Of a DNA stretch of 7,739 bases, positions 1-6,360 are shown in pieces; position 1 is the stretch's first letter; each line of letters opens with the position of its first letter. The position numbers and the translations under genes are program-made. The notes under the pieces were generated by a model. It had not been told where the DNA came from, did not search any database, and worked only from the letters and a program-made list of their open reading frames with translations. The DNA comes from Hyphomicrobiales bacterium (GTDB lineage: Bacteria > Pseudomonadota > Alphaproteobacteria > Rhizobiales > TMED25): assembly GCA_016780665.1 (NCBI GenBank), contig JADHLM010000050.1, positions 1 to 7,739 on the forward strand. The letters are read 5' to 3'.

Positions 1-1029
1 GTAATCATTGAGTCTGGTAGTGGTAACAAATCAAACTATTCAGATAAACAATATGAAGAAGTTGGTGCAAAAATAATCCGAACGATCAATGAAACTGTAT
101 TAAATTCAGATATTTTAATAACGGTTAAAAGGCCTAATGAGAAAATACTTCAAAAACTAAACAAAAGTGCCATCATTATTGGACAAATGGATCCCTACGT
201 TTCTAAAGATCTTGATGGTTTCGTAAAATATGGACATCAATTTTTCTCAATGGAATTAATGCCAAGAATCACTCGTGCTCAGTCAATGGATGTATTGTCA
301 TCTCAGTCAAATTTAGCTGGCTATAAAGCTGTTATTGATGCTACATCAGAATATAAAAAAGCAATCCCTATGATGATGACTGCAGCCGGTACTATTGCTC
401 CTGCGAAGATTTTTATTATGGGTGTTGGTGTTGCAGGACTTCAAGCAATAGCTACCGCTCGTAGATTAGGCGGTATAGTTACTGCGACTGATGTTAGACC
501 AGCAACAAAAGAACAAGTAGAATCACTTGGTGCTAAATTTATTGCAGTGGAAGATGATGAGTTTAAAGCTGCTGAAACATCTGCTGGTTATGCAAAAGAA
601 ATGTCAAAAGAATATCAAGAGAAACAAAGTCAGCTAATTGCTGAGCATATTAAAAATCAAGACATAGTTATAACAACTGCACTTATACCTGGTCGTAAAG
701 CTCCAATACTTGTTACAAAAAAAATGCTAGAAACTATGAAACAAGGATCAGTTATTGCTGATCTTGCAACTGAAAGAGGTGGTAATGTTGAACTATCTCA
801 GCCAGGTAAGAAAACAATAAATAGTGGTATAACAATTTTAGGGTATGAAAATTTTGCACGTCTATTACCTACAGATGCGTCAAATTTATATGCACAAAAT
901 ATATTAAAATTCTTGGATGAGATTGTTGATTATGAGAATCTGCAGCTTTCTATAAATTATGATGATGAAATAATTAAGGGAATTCTTATTGCAAGAAATG
1001 GTCAATTAGTTCATCCCATGTACCAATAA
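1..1029 (+). CDS. pntAA: NAD(P)+ transhydrogenase alpha subunit part 1 (domain I, NAD(H)-binding), 5' partial
   Basis: The reading frame is open from the first base, so the gene starts before the window; the ATG at 187 is internal. About 342 residues are visible and, by comparison with R. rubrum numbering recalled from memory, roughly 38 are missing. The product is the soluble NAD(H)-binding domain I of the proton-pumping transhydrogenase, on the cytoplasmic face. Evidence: the loop MPRITRAQSMDVLSS (visible residues about 87-101) carries the R, Q, D and S of the family's 'RQD loop' at the nicotinamide site. A Rossmann turn GVGVAG (about 140-145) is followed by the acidic ATDVRP strand end that holds the adenosine ribose. 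The mobile-loop region SAGYAKEM and the ALIPGRKAP segment are also present. It ends at TAA, 11 nt before pntAB. The small separate pntAB gene shows that this is the split (three-subunit) form. Alanine dehydrogenase shares the fold but is excluded by the neighbours. Confidence 0.96.
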   Translation, partial: VIIESGSGNKSNYSDKQYEEVGAKIIRTINETVLNSDILITVKRPNEKILQKLNKSAIIIGQMDPYVSKDLDGFVKYGHQFFSMELMPRITRAQSMDVLSSQSNLAGYKAVIDATSEYKKAIPMMMTAAGTIAPAKIFIMGVGVAGLQAIATARRLGGIVTATDVRPATKEQVESLGAKFIAVEDDEFKAAETSAGYAKEMSKEYQEKQSQLIAEHIKNQDIVITTALIPGRKAPILVTKKMLETMKQGSVIADLATERGGNVELSQPGKKTINSGITILGYENFARLLPTDASNLYAQNILKFLDEIVDYENLQLSINYDDEIIKGILIARNGQLVHPMYQ

Positions 1030-1034
1030 AGGAG
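1029..1034 (+). promoter_or_regulatory. Shine-Dalgarno site of pntAB
   Basis: AAGGAG overlaps the last base of the pntAA stop codon and lies 6 nt before the pntAB ATG. This is a strong site at normal spacing. It fixes the pntAB start and indicates that ribosomes ending pntAA are next to the next initiation site. Confidence 0.85.
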
Positions 1035-1040
1035 ATAATA

Positions 1041-1421
1041 ATGGCTACTAAACAAAATATAGTTGGTGATACTATAGATATAGCCCAAACAGTAGGGTTA
1101 ATGGGTGCTGTAGACCCGTTAATGTATAAATTTGCTATTTTCATTTTGGCAATTTTTATTGGTTATTATGTAATTTGGAGTGTTACACCTGCTTTACATA
1201 CGCCACTTATGTCAGTAACAAATGCAATATCTTCAGTAATTATTGTTGGAGCACTTATAGCAATAGGGACAGAATTTATAGATGGTCAGACAAATCCATC
1301 CGACTTTTTTATAGCAAAAGGTCTGGGATTTTTTGCAGTAATTTTAGCCTCCATAAATATCTTTGGTGGTTTTTATGTAACATATAGGATGTTATCAATG
1401 TACAAAAAGAAGGTAAAATAA
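1041..1421 (+). CDS. pntAB: NAD(P)+ transhydrogenase alpha subunit part 2 (membrane domain II segment)
   Basis: A 126-residue membrane protein that forms the N-terminal part of the membrane-spanning domain II of transhydrogenase; in two-subunit enzymes such as E. coli PntA this segment is fused to domain I. Three hydrophobic helices are visible: about 27-47, 58-78 and 92-118. The segment TPALHTPLMSVTNAISS (49-65) between helices 1 and 2 is the family's most conserved stretch. The C-terminus is basic (YKKKVK), consistent with a cytoplasmic end. Length is close to that of stand-alone PntAB proteins. The ATG start is supported by the AAGGAG site 6 nt upstream. The stop codon abuts the pntB start with no spacer. 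It works with PntAA and PntB in the inner membrane to form the proton channel that drives NADP+ reduction by NADH. Confidence 0.95.
   Translation: MATKQNIVGDTIDIAQTVGLMGAVDPLMYKFAIFILAIFIGYYVIWSVTPALHTPLMSVTNAISSVIIVGALIAIGTEFIDGQTNPSDFFIAKGLGFFAVILASINIFGGFYVTYRMLSMYKKKVK
1409..1413 (+). promoter_or_regulatory. Shine-Dalgarno site of pntB supporting a GTG start
   Basis: GAAGG lies inside the last codons of pntAB, 8 nt before the GTG at 1422. It supports the GTG, which directly follows the pntAB stop, as the pntB start. The zero-length spacer suggests translational coupling. Confidence 0.65.
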
Positions 1422-2819
1422 GTGTCTGCTAATCTAATTTCATTTTTGTATCTTATTTCTGGGATCTTTTTTATTCTAGCACTAAGGGGACTATCAAATC
1501 CTGAATCTGCTAGAAGGGGTAATTATTTTGGGATTATCGGTATGATAATTGCATCTGTTACAACTATTCTTATTACACCACCATCATCAACTTTAGACAT
1601 CATATTATTAACAGGTGGTATAACCATTGGTGGCTCTATCGGATTAATTATTGCAAAAAAAATTGCAATGACTGCTATGCCACAACTTGTTGCTGCATTT
1701 CACTCTCTTGTGGGGTTAGCCGCAGTTCTTGTAGCATCCGCTGCTTTGTACGTGCCTTCATCGATGGGGATAGGATCTGTTGGAAATATCCATTTAGCAA
1801 GTCTCATAGAAATGGGTCTTGGTGTAATTATAGGTGCTATTACATTTTCAGGATCAATAATTGCTTTCCTAAAATTACAAGGTTTAATGTCAGGATCCCC
1901 TATAGTTTTTCCCAAACAACACTTGTTAAATTTACTTATAGCGATAGCTATTCTATCTCTCCTTGCTGTTTTCACTATAACTGAGTCACATACGATCTAT
2001 TGGACAATTGTTATTTTGTCACTTTTAATTGGTTTCTTAATTATTATTCCAATCGGTGGCGCAGATATGCCAGTAGTGGTGTCAATGCTTAACTCTTACT
2101 CTGGTTGGGCTGCTGCAGGCATAGGATTTACTCTTGGGAATATCGCTTTGATAATTACAGGTGCTTTGGTAGGTTCATCAGGTGCCATTCTCTCATACAT
2201 AATGTGTAAAGGTATGAATCGATCATTTTTCAATGTTATCTTAGGTGGTTTTGGAGGAGAATCAAACGCAGCAAGTGGTGCTGCTGTTGAAAACCGTCCT
2301 GTAAAACAAGGTTCAGCTGATGACGCGGCATTCATCATGAAAAATGCTGGTTCAGTAATAATCGTTCCGGGTTATGGTATGGCTGTTGCGCAAGCGCAGC
2401 ATGCCTTAAGAGAGATGGTTGATATCTTAAAAGAGTCAGGTGTTAAGGTATCTTATGCAATCCATCCCGTGGCTGGTAGAATGCCAGGTCATATGAATGT
2501 TCTACTTGCTGAAGCACAAGTTCCTTATGATGAAGTTTTTGAACTTGAGGATATTAACTCACAATTTAGTCAGACTGATGTAACATTTGTTATTGGGGCG
2601 AACGATGTTACAAATCCTGCAGCCAAAACTGACAAAGACAGCCCTATTTACGGTATGCCAATACTAGACGTTGAAAGATCTGGAACTATATTGTTTCTTA
2701 AACGTTCGCTTGCATCCGGTTATGCTGGTGTTGAAAATGAACTCTTTTTTAGAGATAATACGATGATGCTCTTTGGAGATGCTAAAAAGATGGTAGAAGA
2801 TATAGTTAAAGCGTTTTAA
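1422..2819 (+). CDS. pntB: NAD(P)+ transhydrogenase beta subunit (membrane domain II and NADP(H)-binding domain III)
   Basis: A 465-residue protein, full length for PntB. Residues 1 to about 265 are mostly hydrophobic helices forming the rest of proton-conducting domain II. They include MPQLVAAFHSLVGLAA (86-101), whose His94 corresponds to the proton-channel His91 of E. coli PntB. The loop IGGADMPVVVSMLNSYSGWA (211-230) is near-invariant in the family. Residues about 290-465 form soluble domain III, which binds NADP(H): VPGYGMAVAQAQ (315-326), HPVAGRMPGHMNVLLAEA (348-365), VIGANDVTNPAA (390-401) and the KRS at 427-429 that contacts the NADP phosphate. All expected motifs are intact, so the enzyme should be active. 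It starts with GTG immediately after the pntAB TAA. The last 14 nt overlap the end of the oppositely transcribed lipoprotein gene. No hairpin-plus-T-run terminator is visible after the stop, only T-rich sequence around 2841-2848 without a G+C stem. Confidence 0.97.
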   Translation: MSANLISFLYLISGIFFILALRGLSNPESARRGNYFGIIGMIIASVTTILITPPSSTLDIILLTGGITIGGSIGLIIAKKIAMTAMPQLVAAFHSLVGLAAVLVASAALYVPSSMGIGSVGNIHLASLIEMGLGVIIGAITFSGSIIAFLKLQGLMSGSPIVFPKQHLLNLLIAIAILSLLAVFTITESHTIYWTIVILSLLIGFLIIIPIGGADMPVVVSMLNSYSGWAAAGIGFTLGNIALIITGALVGSSGAILSYIMCKGMNRSFFNVILGGFGGESNAASGAAVENRPVKQGSADDAAFIMKNAGSVIIVPGYGMAVAQAQHALREMVDILKESGVKVSYAIHPVAGRMPGHMNVLLAEAQVPYDEVFELEDINSQFSQTDVTFVIGANDVTNPAAKTDKDSPIYGMPILDVERSGTILFLKRSLASGYAGVENELFFRDNTMMLFGDAKKMVEDIVKAF

Positions 2820-3672
2820 GTCTTCTTGTAACTATCAATTCTTTTTTTGCTTTTGTGTTGTTCTTTTCCGTTCCAAGAATAAACTCGTAGTCAGTTATCG
2901 CACTATCAATATTTCCTAAACTTCTATAAATATCTGCCCTAATGAATAGTGCATCAATTAGGTGGGGTTTGTTATCTAAGACTTGATTTAAATCATCGAG
3001 TGCACTTTCAATTCTTCCAACTTCATAATAGGACAGCGCTCTGTAATAAAGGGAAGAAATATTTTTTGGTCTACGTGATATAGAATAATCGAAATCCTGA
3101 ATTGCTTCGGTGTGCATTTTATACTTTTGATGTAACTTACCTCTCATTTCATAAGCATAAAAATTTCTATTATTATATTTAATTGCTTCATTTAACTCAA
3201 AAATTGCTAATTTAACATCACCAATATAATTATAATATTTTGCCATATTATAATGTGCTTTTGAAAATGATGGGTTTAACTGCAAAGCGCTATTAAAGTC
3301 AGATATGGCAGTATCAAAATCTCCTAATAAATAATATATCTCACCTCGTAAGTTTAGTGCGAGATATGAGTCAGGATTTTCCTCTATTGCTATATCTAAA
3401 TTATATATTGCTTCTTGATAATCTTGATTTTTTACAAGTTCAGTTGCAAGTGTTAGATATATATCAATAGAATTTCTATTTTCATGCAATGCAGATCTTA
3501 TAGATAATATATTATTATCACTCGTTTCTTTTTTTGATATTGTAGCAGTAGGTTGTGTGTTAGCAACTAATATAGCATCAGAACTTACACATCCAGACAG
3601 CAATACCATAATCAGGAAAATAGAGAAGATAATTTTTTTGTTAAAGTATACAGATTTTTTAATCGGTTCCAT
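2806..3672 (-). CDS. TPR-repeat lipoprotein
   Basis: A 288-residue predicted lipoprotein. The N-terminus has basic residues (K5, K6, K12, K13), a hydrophobic core (14-25) and a lipobox LLSGC with the lipidated Cys at 28. Val29 and Ser30 follow rather than Asp, so by the E. coli sorting rule it would go to the outer membrane; that rule is less certain in Alphaproteobacteria. After a Ser/Thr-rich linker (about 29-67) come six consecutive tetratricopeptide units of exactly 34 residues: 67-100, 101-134, 135-168, 169-202, 203-236 and 237-270, each with a Leu/Ala/Tyr/Gly helix-A pattern and several ending in Asn-Pro or similar. A basic tail (271-288) follows. TPRs bind proteins, so an envelope scaffold role, as for E. 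coli NlpI (similar size and plan), is possible, but no specific function can be read. The ATG has a weak AGG site 6 nt upstream. The gene begins 53 nt after rpsU and likely shares its transcript. Confidence 0.88.
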   Translation of the reverse strand: MEPIKKSVYFNKKIIFSIFLIMVLLSGCVSSDAILVANTQPTATISKKETSDNNILSIRSALHENRNSIDIYLTLATELVKNQDYQEAIYNLDIAIEENPDSYLALNLRGEIYYLLGDFDTAISDFNSALQLNPSFSKAHYNMAKYYNYIGDVKLAIFELNEAIKYNNRNFYAYEMRGKLHQKYKMHTEAIQDFDYSISRRPKNISSLYYRALSYYEVGRIESALDDLNQVLDNKPHLIDALFIRADIYRSLGNIDSAITDYEFILGTEKNNTKAKKELIVTRRLKTL

Positions 3673-3725
3673 ATGGTACCTGTTATTTAATCTGTATATT
3701 CTATTATGGGTCTATTAATATCTAC

Positions 3726-3938
3726 TTAAAATATACTAGAACCGTCACGTTGTAACTTTTTTCTAGCTAATTTTCTTCCACGTCTAATGGCCTCAGCCTT
3801 TTCACGAGCCTTTTTTACAGATGGTTTTTCATAATGATTTCGGAGTTTCATTTCTCTGAAAATACCTTCACGTTGCATCTTTTTTTTAAGAGCTTTTAAG
3901 GCTTGATCAACGTTATTATCTCTTACACTTACTTGCAA
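3726..3938 (-). CDS. rpsU: 30S ribosomal protein bS21
   Basis: A small, very basic protein of the 30S subunit that helps mRNA engagement near the 3' end of 16S rRNA. The protein (70 residues with the start chosen here) contains the family core VRDNNVDQALKALKKKMQREG, FREMKLRNHYEKPSVKKA, and the Arg/Lys-rich REKAEAIRRGRKLARKKLQRDG tail. No ATG is available in frame. The frame offers TTG at 3950 and TTG at 3938. I chose 3938 for two reasons: it gives MQVSVRDNNV, matching the usual alphaproteobacterial N-terminus as I recall it (MQVLVRDNNV), and it has GGAG 6 nt upstream. The 3950 TTG itself forms part of that Shine-Dalgarno sequence and would add MEIK. The gene follows purK, as in other Alphaproteobacteria from memory, and precedes the lipoprotein gene by 53 nt. 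Confidence 0.95.
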   Translation of the reverse strand: MQVSVRDNNVDQALKALKKKMQREGIFREMKLRNHYEKPSVKKAREKAEAIRRGRKLARKKLQRDGSSIF

Positions 3939-3944
3939 TTTAAT

Positions 3945-3950
3945 CTCCAA
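3945..3950 (-). promoter_or_regulatory. Shine-Dalgarno site of rpsU deciding a TTG start
   Basis: On the minus strand TTGGAG, with GGAG complementary to the 16S rRNA tail, ends 6 nt before the TTG at 3938. This spacing favours the 70-residue product over one starting at 3950, where the start codon would overlap the site itself and nothing upstream resembles a ribosome binding site. Confidence 0.75.
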
Positions 3951-3976
3951 CTTATATAACTCAAGAGCATTTCATA

Positions 3977-4005
3977 CTTATATTATCATTATAGATCTTT
4001 GTAAA
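3977..4005 (-). promoter_or_regulatory. Candidate sigma-70-type promoter of rpsU
   Basis: On the minus strand TTTACA (4005-4000, five of six matches to TTGACA) is followed after exactly 17 nt by TATAAG (3982-3977, five of six matches to TATAAT). Transcription would start near 3970, giving an rpsU leader of about 30 nt. The region is A+T-rich, so chance matches are common. Support comes from the correct spacing and from the position in the only sizeable gap between purK and rpsU. Confidence 0.45.
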
Positions 4006-4025
4006 CACAAATACATATAATGATA
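3984..4025. repeat. Inverted repeat between purK and rpsU
   Basis: TATCATTATA (3984-3993) and TATAATGATA (4016-4025) are perfect 10-bp inverted copies. Nested within them, TTTGT (3998-4002) and ACAAA (4007-4011) pair around AAAC, with a small internal mismatch region between the two stems. On the minus strand it begins 2 nt after the purK stop. It is not followed by a T-run and has almost no G+C, so it is a poor intrinsic terminator. It spans the -35 and the spacer of the candidate rpsU promoter, so an operator or an mRNA 3'-end structure are alternatives. Chance cannot be excluded in A+T-rich DNA. Confidence 0.5.
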
Positions 4026-4027
4026 GG

Positions 4028-5101
4028 TTATTTTTCAGTTTGTTCATCATTAATAAAGTTTACATGACCCATCTTTCTTCCTTTTTTAATTTTATCTTTT
4101 CCATAGATATATATTTTTTGTTTTTCATTACTATCATTTATATTCCATTCATTTACATCTTCACCAATTAGGTTCAACATCCGTGTTTTAAATAGAAGTT
4201 CAGGTTCAACAATTTTCATCCCACTAATTGCTCTTATATGCTGTTCGAATTGAGATATGTTAGATCCATCAAGTGTCCAATGACCTGAGTTGTGAACTCT
4301 AGGAGCTATCTCATTCACAAGTATTGCCTGGCTATCTTTTTCCATGAAGAATTCAATCGATAATATTCCAATGTATTTTAAATTTTCTAAAATATTGGCA
4401 GAGGTTTGGTATAACTCTATTTCTAATTCTTTTGAAATGTTTGCAGGTACATTAGTTTCATCTAATATATGGTTCTTATGAATATTTTCTGAGGGTGGAA
4501 AAGTGAATATTGAACCAAATTTATCCCTTGCTGTAATTGTAGAAATTTCTTTTGAAAAGTATACAAATTCTTCAATTATACATGGATATTGTCCCATAAT
4601 ATTAAACGCATCTAAGGCTTCTTGATAGGAATTAACTACTATTTGTCCTTTCCCATCGTAACCAAGCATTCGCGTTTTAAGGACGCTTTTTGTTGAAAAA
4701 TCCCATGACTTAAGGTCTTTTTCTGACTCAATATTTTGAAATCGATTTGTTTTAATACCAGATTTTCTACAAAAATTTTTTTCTTTAATACGGTCCTGAC
4801 TTATCTCAATTGCATTGATTGGTGGAAAGATCCTAATTTTATTCGAGATAAACTGAATAGTATCTATTGGAATATTTTCGAATTCAATTGTAGCAAAGTC
4901 TATTTTTTCTACGAATTCATCTAATTTATTTATATCATCATATTCTGCAATAATCTGATAATCTGAATACATGAATGCAGGAGAGTTTTCGTCTGGACTA
5001 TAGATGCATGTCTTAAATCCGAGGGAAGCAGCTGCCTGTGATAGCATTTGACCCAATTGCCCACCTCCAAAAATACCAATTGTTTTGACCTTATTTGTCA
5101 T
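4028..5101 (-). CDS. purK: 5-(carboxyamino)imidazole ribonucleotide synthase (N5-CAIR synthetase)
   Basis: An ATP-grasp enzyme of de novo purine synthesis that makes N5-CAIR from AIR, bicarbonate and ATP in the cytosol; PurE then converts the product. Its 357 residues match the usual length. Visible motifs: the N-terminal preATP-grasp glycine turn FGGGQLGQML (11-20), TIEFENIP (71-78), DRIKEKNFCRKSGI (103-116), the ATP-binding LKTRMLGYDGKGQ (141-153), IIEEFVYFSKEIS (175-187), the signature NEIAPRVHNSGHWT (263-276) at the metal/active site, and the C-terminal YGKDKIKKGRKMGHVN (333-348). All are intact. The ATG at 5101 overlaps the purE stop as ATGA, the usual sign of translational coupling. The TAA stop is followed at once by the inverted repeat in the gap before rpsU. 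Confidence 0.97.
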   Translation of the reverse strand: MTNKVKTIGIFGGGQLGQMLSQAAASLGFKTCIYSPDENSPAFMYSDYQIIAEYDDINKLDEFVEKIDFATIEFENIPIDTIQFISNKIRIFPPINAIEISQDRIKEKNFCRKSGIKTNRFQNIESEKDLKSWDFSTKSVLKTRMLGYDGKGQIVVNSYQEALDAFNIMGQYPCIIEEFVYFSKEISTITARDKFGSIFTFPPSENIHKNHILDETNVPANISKELEIELYQTSANILENLKYIGILSIEFFMEKDSQAILVNEIAPRVHNSGHWTLDGSNISQFEQHIRAISGMKIVEPELLFKTRMLNLIGEDVNEWNINDSNEKQKIYIYGKDKIKKGRKMGHVNFINDEQTEK

Positions 5102-5571
5102 TTAGGTGTTGTTTTTACAGATTTAGTCTGGTTTTCTCTGTATGAAGTCAGTGCTTGAGCAATTTTAGTATCATTTTGTGATAATATTGATAAAGCGAGT
5201 AATGCCGCATTAATTGAGCCAGATTTTCCAATTGCAAGTGTTCCGACAGGAATACCCTTTGGCATTTGGACTATAGATAGTAAACTATCTACACCATTCA
5301 AAAGATTGGATTCAATTGGCACTCCTAATACAGGAACTATGGTCAATGATGCTACCATCCCTGGCAAATGTGCTGATCCACCAGCACCAGCGATTATTAC
5401 TGAGTATTTTTTTGACGAATCCTTGGCAAATTTATAAAGTCTATCGGGTGTTCTATGAGCAGAAATAATGAGCTTATCATATTCTATATTAAATTCATCG
5501 AGTATATTGGCTGCAAACTGCATGGTATCCCAATCAGATTGTGATCCCATAATTATTGCTATTTTTTTCAT
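5098..5571 (-). CDS. purE: N5-carboxyaminoimidazole ribonucleotide mutase (class I PurE)
   Basis: Catalyses the transfer of the carboxyl group of N5-CAIR to C4, giving CAIR in purine synthesis. Its 157 residues are typical of bacterial class I PurE. Motifs: MGSQSDWDTM (8-17) at the substrate phosphate/ribose site; SAHRTP (37-42), whose His39 corresponds to the catalytic His45 of E. coli PurE; the flexible loop AGAGGSAHLPGM (61-72); GVPIES (83-88); and MPKGIPVGTLAIG (103-115). The presence of purK directly downstream supports the mutase (class I) rather than the AIR carboxylase (class II) reaction. The ATG has AGGAG 9 nt upstream. The gene starts 12 nt after the permease gene stops and overlaps purK by 4 nt. 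Confidence 0.97.
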   Translation of the reverse strand: MKKIAIIMGSQSDWDTMQFAANILDEFNIEYDKLIISAHRTPDRLYKFAKDSSKKYSVIIAGAGGSAHLPGMVASLTIVPVLGVPIESNLLNGVDSLLSIVQMPKGIPVGTLAIGKSGSINAALLALSILSQNDTKIAQALTSYRENQTKSVKTTPK

Positions 5572-5580
5572 TTAAATACA

Positions 5581-5585
5581 CTCCT
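5581..5585 (-). promoter_or_regulatory. Shine-Dalgarno site of purE overlapping the upstream stop codon
   Basis: AGGAG on the minus strand, 9 nt before the purE ATG. Its first two bases are the last two bases of the TAG stop of the upstream permease gene. The overlap suggests that purE translation is linked to termination of the permease gene. Confidence 0.75.
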
Positions 5586-6336
5586 AGTAAATAGTTTTAG
5601 TAAGTCCATCGTAAATTAACTTTATACTCACTAAAAATAACAGAATATAAATAATTTCATAGAATATTTTTGTAGGAAGTTTTTTAACAACCCAAATGCC
5701 AATGAAAGTAAAAACCAAGGAAATTGGGAATAAAATCGCTGATGTGGTTAATGTTGATTTATTCATTTGACCAAGCATCATGAATGGTACGACTTTAATT
5801 ATGTTATTCATCCAAAAGAAAATCATGAATGTACCAGCATATTTTTTTTGGTCAAGTCTGAGAGGCAATAAATACATTTGGTAAGGTGGTGCTCCAGTTA
5901 GTGTAACGAAACTTGTAAAACCTGTTATACTTCCCCAAATTGTTCCCCGAATAATACTGTGATCTTTTGGTTTTGTCTCTTTTTTTGTTTTCCAATATGA
6001 GATTGTAAATGATATTGCAATAAAGCCGATTATAATTCTAACCCAATTGGGATTTATTTGTGCGACTAGTATTGCCCCAATCACAATCCCAATAACTGAT
6101 GCTGGAATTGTAATAGCCAATGTCATCTTGTCAAAAGTTCTTCTGTAAGTCCATACTGCAACAAGATCCAATATTAGCAGAATGGGCATTAGTACTGCTG
6201 CTGCTTGTAATGGTGAGGCAACAATTGCCATGAGCGGCACAGCTAGCGCACCTATACCAGTCAAACCTCCTTTTGATAAACCAATCAACACCACTGATGG
6301 TATTGCCATAGCATAAAAAAGAGGATCAATTATCAT
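5584..6336 (-). CDS. TauE/SafE-family membrane permease (putative anion exporter), substrate unknown
   Basis: A 250-residue, highly hydrophobic inner-membrane protein with about eight helices, in two halves joined by a charged loop (about 115-128, KTKKETKPKDH). Family marks: the first-helix motif IGLSKGGLTGIGAL (18-31) and the second-half equivalent GSITGFTSFVTLTGAPPYQMYLLP (135-158), both glycine-rich re-entrant-type segments typical of TauE/SafE (PF01925). Characterised relatives export sulfite, sulfoacetate or related organic anions, but substrate cannot be inferred from sequence. The ATG at 6336 has only a weak upstream ribosome site. Met10 is an alternative, but it would remove part of the first helix and has no better site. 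The gene lies 24 nt after trcR and 12 nt before purE, so it should be co-transcribed with them. It is the one member of this cluster with no obvious link to purine synthesis. Confidence 0.88.
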   Translation of the reverse strand: MIIDPLFYAMAIPSVVLIGLSKGGLTGIGALAVPLMAIVASPLQAAAVLMPILLILDLVAVWTYRRTFDKMTLAITIPASVIGIVIGAILVAQINPNWVRIIIGFIAISFTISYWKTKKETKPKDHSIIRGTIWGSITGFTSFVTLTGAPPYQMYLLPLRLDQKKYAGTFMIFFWMNNIIKVVPFMMLGQMNKSTLTTSAILFPISLVFTFIGIWVVKKLPTKIFYEIIYILLFLVSIKLIYDGLTKTIY

Positions 6337-6360
6337 TAAGATCTATGATTTTTGTAAAGA

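Noticed and set aside
187..189. ATG at 187 as the start of pntAA
   Set aside because: The same frame is open to base 1 and the upstream translation (for example SGSGNKSNYSDKQYEEVGAK) fits the N-terminal PntA domain. The gene is simply cut by the window edge.
1175..1387. A 70-codon + strand open frame inside pntAB
   Set aside because: It lies out of frame within a clear pntAB gene; its translation is rich in Cys, Tyr, Trp and Ser and looks like no protein family. A shadow frame.
1700..2338. Two minus-strand open frames opposite pntB (1700-1975 and 2096-2338)
   Set aside because: They are antisense to a well-conserved gene, have no ribosome sites that I can see and no recognisable motifs.
2820..2850. 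T-run at about 2841-2848 as the terminator of pntB
   Set aside because: No preceding G+C-rich hairpin is present, and the T-run encodes lysines of the lipoprotein gene on the other strand.
4736..4924. A 62-codon + strand open frame opposite purK
   Set aside because: Antisense to conserved purK, Phe/Asn/Tyr-rich translation expected from A+T-rich reverse sequence, no motif.
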